The notes under the pieces were generated by a model. That model had not been told where the DNA came from. It saw nothing but the letters and a program-made list of their open reading frames with translations, and made no database searches. Source: Viola odorata (lineage: Eukaryota; Streptophyta; Magnoliopsida; Malpighiales; Violaceae). From it: DNA of 64,000 bases. This document shows positions 48,398 to 59,950 of this stretch, piece after piece. The translations under genes and the position numbers were made by a program. Location: assembly GCA_963691705.1 (NCBI GenBank), contig OY829538.1, positions 14,348,443 through 14,412,442 on the forward strand, read 5' to 3'. Each line of letters starts with the position of its first letter. Position 1 is the stretch's first letter.

Positions 48398-50498
48398 TCA
48401 AAATGTGTTTTGCCACAGTTGAATACTTTCACATTTATCAAATTTCATCATGTTGCCTTGTAATCTATGTACTTCGGTTAGGGCTTCATCGATCAGTGCA
48501 TTCGATTGATCACCAGAAGAGAAAATGTGAATACCATTCTTGGCCTCTATCCAGCTTAATCCTGGATCTTTTTCCACCATTAACCCTCTCATCTTTCTCC
48601 TCATTCCTGCAACAAAAGCCCATCTCCCTGTAGCAGCATAAAGGTTTGAAAGCAAAACGTGTGTTGCGCTGTCCTCTGGATCCAATCTCAGCACCTCTTC
48701 TGCGGCGCGAACCCCTAATCTCAGATTCCTTCCATTGACACAAGAGCTTAGCAGAGTTCTCCACACTTCCAAATTGTTTACACCATTAGTTGTTGCTTCA
48801 GTAGCCACTTTTTCCGCCTCATCGAGTAACCCTGCCCGGCTTAGTAAGCTTATCATGCAAGAAAAGTGTTTAGGCCCAGGTATAATACCATTTTCCTTCA
48901 TATAATTCCAGAAGAACTTCCCTCTTTCAACCAAGCCACTATGGTCGCAGGACGAGAGCATAGACAAAAATGTCACTTGATCGGGGATTAGATGGTGTTC
49001 TAAGATGTGCCTGAAAAGTGTCATTGATTTCTCTGCCATTCCGTGCTGACTACAGGCGCCGATCATTGCATTCCAGCATTTTAAATCAGGGTATAACTTC
49101 AGCAAATATCGACTGAGCATCTTGAAGATTACCATTCTTGGCATACATATCTACAAGACTCCCACAAACAGACGTTTCAGAGTTGCATCCTGTTTTAATA
49201 ACCTGGCTATGGATCATCTTTCCTTGCTTCAATGTTGCAAGATCAGCACATGCACTCAAAGCTCCACTGAGAGCAAAGCTGTCGGTCTTGTGACCTTCTA
49301 GGTGCATCTTGCAGAATAGTTCGATTGCAGCTTCCCCATCACCCAATCTAGTATGCCCCATAATCATTTCAGTCCAGAGAACAACATCCTTCTCTTCAAT
49401 CGAATGGAAGACTACTTCAGCTGATACTGCATCACCATTCTTGAAATACATTGCCTGTAGTGTACTCCCGATGAAGACCCTTCTCTCGAACCCTGCTCTG
49501 ATTGTATGGGCATGAAGGGGTTTACCATAGTGGATAGCCGGGAGTTCACTAGTTGCAGAAACAACAGCTGCAAAAGTATACTCATCTGGTTTATGAGGAG
49601 ACATATCTTGAAGATGGACGAACAGATGCATTTTCAGCACAACCAGAAATCATTGAGTTCCAAGAAACTAAATCGGGGTTCTCAATTCTCCTAAAAACAG
49701 TAAACGCGGACTTCTTGTCCCCACAACTCCAGTACATATCAAGCAAGGCATTCTGCAAAGGCAAATCAGCTAGCACACTCGAAATAAGGACTCGGGCATG
49801 AATGGCTTGTCCGCAACTATAATCTCCTAATTTTCCACAGGCACTCAATACCACTGAGTAAGTGAACTTGGTAGGACTGACACTAGAGCTCACCATTTCA
49901 CTGAAAAGGAAAAGTGCTTCTTTTATTCTCGCATTCTTCAAATTACCCAATATCATAGAATTCAATAGAACAGCATCCTTTTCCGTCACACAACCAAAGA
50001 CTTTTTGCGCCGATTCCAAATCTGCACAACTCGAATACATTCCCAGCAACGACGTCTGAACACAAACATCATTGACAAACCCAAATTTCACAACTTGAGC
50101 ATGAATCAAACAGCCCATCAACCATTCCATAAGAGAACAACATGCTTGCAGTAAACTGGTAAAGTCAGGCTATTTGGTCTAAAATCACGAATCCCCATAT
50201 GCGCAAGTAGCTTGAAACTGAAAAACCCATGATGGGTGTCTCTAGAATACGCAGAAATTAGCGCGTTGTATGAAACAAGGTTTCTCAGGGGCATTTTGTC
50301 GAACAGTAATTGCGCGCGGGATAGAGAGCCACAACGTGCGTACATCTAGAGGAGGTTGTTGTTGAGGTATGGAGATTTTGCATAGCTGGTGGAGTTTGTG
50401 GTGAGCAGGATTAGAGCGTGGAGTTGACCCGCTGCTTTGAGAGAGGTAATTGTGGTACATTTGTTGATCAATGTTGCTAAGAAAGATGGTGGCGGCAT
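48398..50498 (-). pseudogene. E-class pentatricopeptide repeat (PPR) protein, decayed
   Basis: The reading starts at ATG 50498-50496 (MPPPSFLATLINKCTTITSL) and ends at 48398, about 700 codons with no intron. It shows many PLS-type PPR motifs (for example MYARCGSLSRAQLLFDKMP, SYNALISAY, SWNSMISGCAEN, CWNAMIGACSQHG) and a C-terminal E region (PGLSWIEAKNGIHIF). Family members act in mitochondria or chloroplasts in RNA editing or processing. Four lesions are visible: TAG at 50348-50346, a 1-nt loss near 50158, a small deletion with frameshift near 49625, and a frameshift near 49100. From memory it resembles Arabidopsis At3g50420. Its 3' end converges on the dehydrogenase pseudogene. Confidence 0.85.
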
Positions 50499-51000
50499 AA
50501 AAGAAAGTAAAAGGTCATTGAAATTTAAAAAACCGGTGAACTAGTTGGTTGTTACTAGTTAATATAACCCGCCAAAATTCAACCATCGTTTTTGCATTTT
50601 ATCTGCGACACGTCGTTTGGTAACGTATCATGAGTGGTATATTATTTGACGACATGTAGTGCACTGGTGGTAATTAATCCGCAAAGAAAAATGGGTTAAA
50701 TACAAAAAAAGTCCCTGCAGTCTAATTGATTGACTTTTTTCATCCCTCTGTTTTTTTTGAGACATTTTTAGTACTCCGAGTCAATGAAATGACTTTTTTC
50801 ATCCCTCACCCTAACGCCGTCCACAATTTCCGTCAGTTCGCTGACGTGGCATACCACGTGGCGCTGACTTCTGACGTGGCATGCCATGTCACACAAAAAG
50901 ATGACGAGGCATGACACGTGTTGGTGACACGTCAATGACTGCTGACGTGTCACGCCACGTCAGCAAAGGCCCAACACTTAAAACATAATACCAAATCATG

Positions 51001-51066
51001 CATGAGGTTGGGCTCGAACCCATGACCTCATGCTTGAGGTTGAGCTCTACCAACTGAGCTACACAC
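51001..51066 (-). pseudogene. tRNA-Lys-like sequence, left arm of MULE D
   Basis: On the minus strand GTGTAGCTCAGTTGGTAGAGC resembles the 5' half of plant tRNA-Lys (box A TAGCTCAGTTGG). GTCATGGGTTCGAGCCC follows and holds a box B core GGTTCGA. The anticodon arm is rearranged and the acceptor stem does not close. It faces outward, to the left end. Confidence 0.7.
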
Positions 51067-51788
51067 ATTTTGTGTCAACATATAATACAATCTGACTATT
51101 ACTTCCCTTGCTTTTCAACAATAACACTCAAACATTTTCCAACTTTTGTGCAGATCATCTCTCGACCCGAGGTTGTTTTAAATTATTAATTGATAATATT
51201 TGTCCATTAAAATTTAAATATATAAAAAAAATTGATAATAGTTTGTCCATTAAAATTTAAATATATAAAAAAATTGATAAACTATTATAAAAAAAATTAA
51301 AATTTTTATGGACAAACTATTATCAATTTTTTTTATATATTTAAATTTTAATGGAAAAACTATTATCATTTTGTCCATTAAAATTTAAATATATAAAAAA
51401 ATACAAATAAATAATTAGAAATTAAAATTTTAATTTTTTTATATATTTAAATTTTAATAGACAAACTATTATCAAACTATTATCATTTTGTCCATTAAAA
51501 TTTAAATATATAAAAAAAATGCAAATAAATAATTAGAAGTACTAATAGCCCACCCATAATTAAATTTATATATAATAAATATATGAACAAAACATATATA
51601 TCTTATTTAAAAATTGAAATATTAATAATTTTATAATAAAATTTAAATATTTAACATCATAATAATTAATAATTTAAAACAACCTCGGGTCGAGAGATGA
51701 TCTGCACAAAAGTTGGAAAATGTTTGAGTGTTATTGTTGAGAAACATGGGAAGTAATAGTCAGAATTTATTACATGTTAACACAAAAG

Positions 51789-51856
51789 TTGTGTAGCTCA
51801 GTTGGTAGAGCACAAGGCAAGCATGAGGTCATGGGTTCGAACCCAACCTCATGCAA
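51789..51856 (+). pseudogene. tRNA-Lys-like sequence, right arm of MULE D
   Basis: TGTAGCTCAGTTGGTAGAGC, then ACAAGGC, then GTCATGGGTTCGAACCC closely track tRNA-Lys with a gap in the anticodon region. Boxes A and B are intact, but the T and acceptor stems are only partly paired. It faces outward, to the right end. It is the inverted partner of 51001-51066. Confidence 0.72.
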
Positions 51857-52266
51857 GATCTGGTAGCATGAAGATCTGATCTTTTGCTGACGTGGCAGTG
51901 GCACGTGTCACGCCACGTCAGTTTTTTGTGCACCGTGGCATGACACGTCAGAAGCCGGTGACGTGTCAGTGACACGTGGCAAGCTGACGGAAAACGTTGA
52001 CGGCGTTAGGGTGAGGGATGAGAAAAGTCATTTTATTGACTCGGAGTACTAAAAATGTCTCAAAAAAAACAGAGGGATGAAAAAAGTCAATCAATTAGAC
52101 TGCAGGGACTTTTTTTGTATTTAACCCAAGAAAAATCATCCAGGTGCCCTCAACTACCGTTCCGGACGTCGTCACGCCGCCAAACCAGAAGAGAACAAGT
52201 ATCACTGATTTCGGCGATACAACCGGAAGCGCTTTCCCGGAAAAATCCTTAATCACAGCCTTCAAA

Positions 52267-55200
52267 ATGCATCGTGATTCAAACCTATCTGCTATCTGCC
52301 GTCTGATCAACGATCCTTTGTTGCATTTTCGGAAGCCGGAGGCGGATAAGGCGGAGGAGGAGGAGGCAGTTTCCTTGACAAAACAAGAAGAGAAGGATCT
52401 CTTAATCGCTCTCTCTCAGGTTTTGCTCGCTTTTAGCGTTCTCTAGTTTAACCGCCAGCAATTCAAGCGCATTCCCATCATCTCTTTCACTTTTGTTCAG
52501 GTTTTAACAGCGATTCGGCGAGCAACGAGTGAACTCTTGTGTGATTCTATTGAAGTTAAAATTAGCCAACCGGAGGAGAAATGCTCCGAAGAATCAACTC
52601 CCCATCTCCATGATCATAACTGTTTGACTAAAATCCTAGCTGACCTGGTATTGGTTGTTTCAGTTTAGTGAATTTCGTTTGTATGCTTGTTGGCTGCTGT
52701 GAGCTTTTTGTTTAATTTACTGGATTGCAGATGTATGTGCTAACAGTAAATAATCAGTTCCTACAACACTTGGTGTGCAATATCTTGGTTGCTGTTTCTG
52801 AGTTCCTAGCCGTGCTAGTAAGTTAATATGATTACTACCTTGAACTGGGTTTCTGTGTTTTACTTCTGTTTCATTTTTTCTTAGGCATTAAAAAATGTTT
52901 TGCAGGGAGATCAGTGGGACTTTTTCATTAGGTTATTGTGTATTTGTTTGGAACTGGGGATTGCCAATGCAATGGGGAATTCTGTGATATACTCGATAAA
53001 TGGAGATGAAGATGTGCCTTACTGCGTGTTAGAGCCTAGATTGAAAAATGCTAGCTGGTCAACGGCAGCTGGAATTGTTCTAGTTTTGCATAATGTGTTG
53101 AAGCATTTGAAGCAAGAGTGCGATGATGATCTACTTCTTGAAATGTACTTGGCTGCTATTGGTTCGTTTCTTTCTAAAATGAATTGGGATCTCATGGATG
53201 ATATCCATATTGGAGGAGATAGGCAGGATGCTGCTGTTTGTGAAATGGAAGGGAAAGTTCTATTTCTAGGGAATTTTGTGCAACTTCTCTGTTCTTTGGT
53301 GGAGCAGAGTGGTGGTATGGAAGTGGAAGATGATGTTGATTCTCAAGAACAGACTCCAATTGTTTCCTTAATCATTGACATTGTACCTAAACTTTTATGT
53401 TCTTGCCTTGGACTTCAAGAGAATTGTGTGCAGGCATCTTTCATCCCCTACTTCAGGCACAAGTTGTTGGTATGTACTTATATCTGTTGGTTGTTTGGCG
53501 ACCTTAGAAAATTATATAATGCATTATATTTACTCCTCGTAAAACATGTTGTAGATGCTAATGCTCAGGCTCAGTTATCAAACTTGTCTGGCTCGCTCCA
53601 CAAAAGTTTTATGGTTGCAACTTCTTCATGATTACTTTGAAGAGCTCTTGTTGAAGCCCATAATGGAACCTGAGTCTGATCAGGATGATTGTCTAGAAGG
53701 TTCTCCCTTTTTATTGAGCCTTTCTATACGAAAATCTCAAAACGTATATTCGCTTCATTTACAAAGGCAGGCTGTTCTCCTTCTCCTGAGGTGCTGCTTC
53801 AGTTTGGTCAGCTTGTCAAGAGAGAGTAGCAAGGAGTGTGCGTGTGCAACTCTTGGCTCTTGCTTGCATCTTAACTCGGTTGCAGACATGGATTGTTGCA
53901 GCAGAAAGAAATGCTTCTTAGAGATTTATAAATGGCTTCAAAGGCACCTTCCAACTGTTTTTTTTGTCGACCATGAAGTCTATGTAGAATCCTGTAAAAG
54001 CTTCGCATCCTCTTTTCTCCAGTTATTTGTGCATGAGGTTTGCGCTTGGAAATCACCCCTTTAAAATACTGTCTAAGCTTTTCTGCTTGATATGCTTCTT
54101 TCACAAAAATCTACTCTTCCCAAATCAACTTTCTGACTGGAGGCATTATAAAACTGGAGTTTCTTTATTTTGTTTGTTTGTATAAGGTGATTTTATGTGC
54201 TAATTGTTTTTATACCGTAAAGTGCAGGATGATGCACTATTTAAGGTGCTTTTGCAACTCCTTAGCATATCATCTTATTCAGATAAAAGGTATAACACTG
54301 ATAATACCAGTCTCTTTATTGTTTTTATTAGATCATCAATGGTCAACAAGAACTGATGCATTCTTGGGTGAAATACAGGTTACATAGAGAATGGGAAATT
54401 CAGGATGTGAAACATGATATTGTTTTTCATGTCTCAAGTATTTTTAATCCTGTTTACTTATTTCATATATTCCTTGACAAGGCAAGCCTCTTACGACCAA
54501 AGCATTTGATCTCCCTCCTCTACTCCCCCATACTCCTTCCCAGTTTGATTAATTATTTCATTCAATACTCATATTTCTTAAAGAACTTCAGCATGCTTCT
54601 TGTTCTCTTGCAGTTGCATTACGATCACCAAGTGCTTCTTGATTATCTTATTTCTAAAGACACAGGACTCAGTTGTGCAGAATATCTTTTAAGGTATTTC
54701 CATCCAGTTCAATATGAATACTAGCCTGTCATTAACTTGGCCGCAAGTGATCTGTGTTGTTCATGGAAAAAAAAATATAACTTATTTATAACCAAACAGT
54801 CTTCACTGCACTTGGTTTTTTGGCCTATAACGCATGACTTCTCCCCTAAAGATACCACCAAAGCTGATCCTATTTCTCTTACTTCTTAACAGGATCACCA
54901 CAATTTGTACTAATCCTCTGCTGTTCATGTTCCTTGCAGGTGTTTGCGCATTGTTTGTGATTCATGGAACTTATTTGTAAAATTTTCTGTAGATGACTCT
55001 TCAATGAATCAGTCATCTTGCAAGAAAAGAAAACTTTTCTTGGATGGCTCCAGTTCTCAGGAAGAGCCATTGGTTGTATCTGGAAAACACGTACCTCCAC
55101 CATTTGAGGAGAAGCGGAAGGGCGACATTGACAATGACCATGAGCACTATAAAATAAAAAGTCAGTCATTCAAGGAAGCTAAACACTGCTTGCTTTCCTT

Positions 55201-55503
55201 AAAAGATTCTTTGGAAAGTCTTCATAAGAAGCATTTGTTTCCATATAATCCAGAAATGCTTCTAAAACGGTATGTTTTTCTCACTGCCACCCCCCTGTTT
55301 AGTTAACCTCTGCTTTCACTGCCATTTAATTACTTAGGGTTGATTTTAGCATATTTTATGAAAAAAAAATGCTCTTTATTATCTCCAAAGGTCAATAATG
55401 CCTTTTCAGTTTCATGGGTGTTGCATTGAAGAATTTTGGAACACTGATACAGGTTGCTTCCTCTTGCAGTTTGAGAAACTTTCAGGATCTGTGCTTCAAT
55501 TAA
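52267..55503 (+). CDS. Protein Lines-like (LINS homologue), ten exons, one apparent frame break
   Basis: Exons: 52267-52419, 52501-52647, 52731-52817, 52906-53469, 53555-54037, 54228-54289, 54332-54481, 54614-54693, 54940-55269 and 55470-55503, about 696 residues. Helical blocks such as MLMLRLSYQTCLARSTKVLW, the DHQVLLDYLISKDTG segment and YLLRCLRIVCDSWNLF suggest the Lines N- and C-terminal domains; their cellular role in plants is unclear. Intron 7 appears to use a GC donor (AAG|gcaagc). All phases fit except exon 6 to exon 7, where one base is missing near 54340, so this allele may be frameshifted or the base may be an error. The family call rests on remembered similarity. MULE D ends 139 bp upstream of the ATG. 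Confidence 0.65.
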
Positions 55504-56087
55504 ATGAGCTATGCCCTTCCCTAGGCTGGAGGACTTAATTAGTAAATTTATCTGGATGAGAAGACATCATTGATAAGAGCAGTTACACACAAAAGAAAAG
55601 AAAAGAAAAGAAAAACAAGGGAAAAAGGTCCTTAGATCATCCACCAGGTCAAATACTGTTAGATCATTGAAGATTGAGATAAATCTATTCTATTCGGTGT
55701 GCTTCTTTAAATTTTTCCTTTTCCATCCACTAGCAAAGAAATCTGGTGGAGCAATAGAAACCCAAGTTCTTGCTTACTTTGTGCATGATCATACAAATGA
55801 AGATTGTATCCACCCTATTCTGACTTAGAATATTCTTTTTACTGCTGCATGGACACACTTTCTCTTTCTAGCCGGCTGAAGTTGTTTGAGAGCAAGATTG
55901 CCAGCTGCAGTTAACACAAAAGTGTTCCTCGGGAATTGTGACTTTGTATCATGTTTGGATAGTCACTGAGAGCATCTTTGTGAAAAGAAGATGCCTAAAT
56001 ATCTAACAGCCGAACTTGAACTTTCCATCTGTAGTATAAAGACAGGACTATGCCAAACAAGGAGTAGCAAAGGGTGGAGCATAGGAG
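55504..56087. other. Intergenic region between the Lines-like and methylesterase genes
   Basis: It holds the probable 3' UTR of the upstream gene and the promoter/5' UTR of the methylesterase. An 'aaaag' microsatellite run lies at about 55592-55615. No other feature is seen. Confidence 0.5.
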
Positions 56088-57246
56088 ATGGAGAAGAGAA
56101 ACAGCCATTTTGTGTTAGTCCATGGGGCATGTCATGGAGCATGGTGTTGGTACAAGGTGGCAGCTCTTCTGAAAGCTGCTGGTCACAAAGTTACACCTGT
56201 CGACCTGGCGGCTTCTGGAGTCCACCCAAAGCAGGTGCACGAACTCCGATCATTCTCTGACTGCTTTGTACCATTGATGGAACTATTATCATCTTTATCT
56301 TCAGACGAGAGGGTAATTCTGGTCGGCCACAGTATGGGTGGGGTCAGCATATCTGTTGCTATGGAGAGGTTTCCAGAGAAAATTTCTGCTTCAGTCTTCG
56401 CATCAGCTTTTATGTATGGTCCTGACTTTAGTCTCACAACCGTACGAGATGAGGTACCCTTTTCTTAATGCTTTCTCTATTGATTGCAAAAATATGCACT
56501 CATGAGCACATGTTTTCCCAAGTAAAATCTTTAGTAATGTTGCCAATCAAAACTGGGTAGGTTCAGGTTATTCTATCTTGTTTGATGCGTGTAAAACCTT
56601 TGAGGTTTCTACAAGCTTTTGCCTATCCGTACCCCAATGATAGAATAACTGTGATCTTTTTCTGCAAAATTTATACTGTTGATACTCCATAAATTAACGG
56701 TGGTGATACCTGCTTTGGACAGTTTGATAAAGGGTTGGATTCTTATATGGACTCGCAATTTACATTTAGTGACGGACCCAGTAATCCTCCAACCACCCTT
56801 TTAACAGGACCTAAATTCTTGTCAGCAAAGTTATATCAGCTTTCCCCTCCTGAGGTAAGAGCACCTTCTTGAATAACAATTCCTCTCTTGTTGAACTTTT
56901 TGGATGGCTGATTTACTCTTTTTTCTCTTGAAATGTATATCTATATATCGCTTTGATCAAGGACTTAATGCTAGCAACAATGTTGGTGAGACCTTCCCGG
57001 CTCCCTACCGATGAGGAAATGGTAGACGAATTGGTGGTCACCAAAGAGAAATATGGTTCTGTTCCCCGAGTTTACATCGTATGCGACAAAGATAACATAA
57101 TAAAGGAGGATCTACAGAGGTGGATGATTAGCAACTCTCCAACAGATGAAGTAAAGGTGATTGACGGCTCTGATCATATGGTCATGATGTCTAAACCATT
57201 ACAGCTGTGCTCTTGCCTCCAGCAAATCGCAGAGAAATTCTTTTGA
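56088..57246 (+). CDS. Methylesterase (MES/SABP2-like alpha/beta hydrolase)
   Basis: Three exons, 56088-56453, 56723-56854 and 56962-57246, encode 260 residues, the usual length for plant MES proteins, with intact phases. Landmarks: HFVLVHGACHGAWCWYK at the N-terminus, GHSMGG with the nucleophilic Ser, YIVCDKD with the catalytic Asp region, and GSDHMVM with the catalytic His. There is no signal peptide. MES enzymes hydrolyse methyl esters of salicylate, jasmonate or auxin in the cytosol; polyneuridine-aldehyde esterase and hydroxynitrile lyase are relatives. The substrate cannot be told from sequence. From memory, its position after the PPR and unknown genes matches Arabidopsis MES10. Confidence 0.92.
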
Positions 57247-58965
57247 ATTCAGTAGAGAGACAATCTGCCATCACTGCGAGTTGTTGCTGTTTCATAAATA
57301 AGCCTATTGGAACAAGAATTGGTTGCTGATGTACGGCCTTTGAAATAAAAGCTTGTAGCTTAATGACATTTTTATGCAAAACAAAGAGTTGGATATCGAA
57401 TTCGCTCCCGCATCTTGATCTAATTGTTTGGAGCAATATCCGACGCTTGTGCTCTAAATTAATGAGCTTTGTTTATTAGTATTTAGAGAAAAGGACTATC
57501 TTTCTCCATCACTTGGGTGATCCACCATCTGATGTGGCCAAATAAAGTCCCTTGATTTGTTAATGGCCATCCTAAACCGTTAGATTGGCAAAAGTAAATA
57601 TACAAATTATTTTTGGTTAAATGGTTTTCTTTTTCAAAGTGAGAACTGTATTATTTTTTAAGTTACTAGCATACCCCTGACAATTATGTAATAATAAATA
57701 AAATAAGTGGAAAAGAAAAGAAAAGAATTTACAAATACATTTTGGTGAAAAGACCATAACAACCCTCTCCTTTCATCCATCCTCGTCTCTGCAATTCCTA
57801 AAATTCTTTAGCCACTCATCCTTTTTTTCTCTTGACCATGATCAAGACAACGAAGCCACTAGCTCATTCTTTACTTCCTTCCTTTGTTCTTTCCTTTATT
57901 TATAAATCTCTCTTGATTTTATCTTTTATTTATTTTGCTGGAAAATTTGAACTCAACCATAGATCTAGACCTAGACCTCACATATGTAATCTTTAAGTAC
58001 TGTTATATAGTTATATAAATTAGTATTGTTGAGAAAGCAACGAAGTGGGGAGCTTTAGAAAAAGATTCTGGTGAGTTAAACAAACGAATTCTACAATATT
58101 ATAAAAAGTTGCAACTCAATCCCTGTATTTTCTATGATGGTGAAGTATAGTTCTTGAAGTTTTATATTTTCTATGATGGTGTAGAGCATATCGGAGAGTT
58201 ATTTAGCTATATTTCAGCAGCGGACATAGTTATGAATCGGTACCACCGTACCACTGATGCATGCATGTTCACGGGTTTTCAAAAGAAAAGAGATTTTATG
58301 GTATTTAATTATATTTGAAAAAAATAAAAAAGAAACACAATTTTCCCAAAATATTAAATGATATTATTTATAGAGCAAGAGGTGATTTTAAAGAGAAGAG
58401 AGTTAATTTTAGTAATTTTTATTCGTGCAGAAGGCGAGAAGTAGAGATAAACAATGTAATTAATCGTGGTTGTTTCATATAGTTACTACAGTGCAATTAG
58501 CGGTACGAAATGTGTTTTGCATGTTTGGAAATTATGAAGGGTTCGTCATTTGACTTATTTTTCGTTCTGCCTAAGGTGTCCCCTCAGTATTTTCGGACAA
58601 TAGACTAATTTTGTTCGAACACTGTCAGGCATCAAAAGAAGAATGACTCTCTCAGCACGTGTTATTTAACTTGTTTGCTATAATTGGTGATTTGACATTT
58701 ACGCTCGGTATGCTTTTCTCGATTACTTTAACCAACGACTAAAATTCTCTATAAATTTTAGTAACCATTAGCATACGTTACATTCACCTAATGACCACGT
58801 TTTTGTAACTCCCATTGAAAAGCGCTAACATGTGATTTAAGCTGGTAAACATACATTTTTTCCTTACATACTCGCACCTCCAATGGAAATATCAATAATG
58901 GTAACTTTCAACCATCATCTCGTCCTAGCACGTACTGCCCAAGACGTGAGCAGACACTTTTCTTG
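57247..58965. other. Gene-free interval
   Basis: Mostly AT-rich unique sequence. The last part (about 58860-58965) probably belongs to the older repeat that resumes at 63396, because the TR-GAG target site divides it. No coding or RNA gene is recognised. Confidence 0.5.
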
Positions 58966-58970
58966 GTTGG

Positions 58971-59930
58971 TGATATGAGCCAGCCCACCGATATGAGCCA
59001 GGCCACTCTAGGCCTTGTCCCGAGCCGCGCCTTGGTCAGAACTGAGCCTCTAAGCCTCGGCCTCGAGGGCCCGAACCTCATCATGACCAGTCCCGAGACC
59101 CACATCACACCCAAGGTCCCGACTAGTACCTCGGTCTCTCTCTTAGCCTCACTAAAGGCCCCGACCAAAGCCTCACTCAAGGCCTCGCCCAAGGCCCCCG
59201 CTAAGGCCCCACCTTATCACGCCTCTCGGCCGCGTTCTAAGCCTCGCCTAGGCTTAGCCTCTCGGCCGCGCTCAAGGCCTCGTCTTAAGGCCAGCATCAA
59301 GGCCTCGACCCTCCTCGGCACATCGTCGCTCAAAGCCTCGCCTTCGGGTAGCGCCTTAGCCTCGCTCAAGGCCTCACCTAAACTCAGCGTCAAGGCCGCG
59401 CGTACGACCTATCCCGCAGCCCGAGCCAAAACCTGTCACACGGCCGAGGCGTCCGCCCATCACACGGACAAGGCCGCACCTTGTCACTTGGCCAAGGCCC
59501 CAGCAGCGACCTGTCACACGGCCAGGGTAGTGACCCATCACTCACTTAGGCTTGACCTAGCCGTCGACTAGGCCTATAAATAGAAGGCCTTAGCCTTCTA
59601 TTTCGGCAACTTTGGTTTAATGAGATTACTCTCTTAAACCGTAAGCCACTTTCTCCCTAAGGATCTTAGATCCAAGCATTAGCATTTCCATTTCCGATTG
59701 CTTGCACATACCTCTTGTAATCGTTGAGCTTGATCATCAAGCTTGTTCATATATAAAATCGTTCTCTTTTCCTTAGAGCTTCCCGTTTACTTGCTTCCCA
59801 TTTACTTTCCGCTGCATCTCTCCAAACAAACCACAAAATAGCCGCTCAAGCACACTATGAATCATCCGAGACAATCATCCAACCGAGCCAAAGACTAGAT
59901 CCTTGCTCTCAACGTCTAGGCCTTCTATCA
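58971..59930 (+). repeat. 5' LTR of the TR-GAG element (960 bp)
   Basis: The first 600 bp are GC-rich and coding-like, full of 'aaggcctcg'-type units that encode Lys-Ala-Ser repeats. A TATAAATA box (about 59574-59581) follows, then an AT-richer region. It ends TTCTATCA. Confidence 0.93.
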
Positions 59931-59932
59931 TG

Positions 59933-59950
59933 TGGTAGCGGAGCCCAGCT
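59933..59950 (+). other. Primer-binding site of the TR-GAG element
   Basis: TGGTAGCGGAGCCCAG begins two bases after the 5' LTR. Its first 13 bases are identical to the PBS of the Copia element (1827-1839). Confidence 0.7.

Larger units (their letters stand above)
50693..52127. mobile_element. MULE foldback element D with tRNA-Lys-like sequences in both arms
   Basis: This 1,435-bp element starts GGGTTAAATAC and ends GTATTTAACCC, with the perfect 9-bp TSD aagaaaaat (50684-50692, 52128-52136). The TIRs are about 500 bp each. Order inward: a terminal ATTGATTGACT module, an ACGT-palindrome cluster (about 50835-50965 and 51885-51985), a tRNA-derived segment, and a unique block ending 'cgacccgaggttgtttta'. 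The centre (51195-51665) is a nest of short AT-rich inverted copies of 'gtccattaaaatttaaat'. There is no transposase. Confidence 0.9.
50499..52266. promoter_or_regulatory. Divergent promoter region split by MULE D
   Basis: The PPR start (50498, minus) and the Lines-like start (52267, plus) point away from each other. Without the 1,435-bp MULE and one TSD copy only about 325 bp separates them, so they probably shared a short bidirectional promoter. This is inferred from gene positions; no TATA box was assigned. Confidence 0.5.

Noticed and set aside
2523..51856. The four tRNA-like segments as functional tRNA genes
   Set aside because: Acceptor stems do not close, anticodon arms are altered or shortened, and all lie inside transposon arms; annotated as relics.
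58908..59571. Frames in the 5' LTR of the TR-GAG as an independent gene
   Set aside because: It is the LTR copy of the gag tail with no gag domain upstream; treated as an LTR property.
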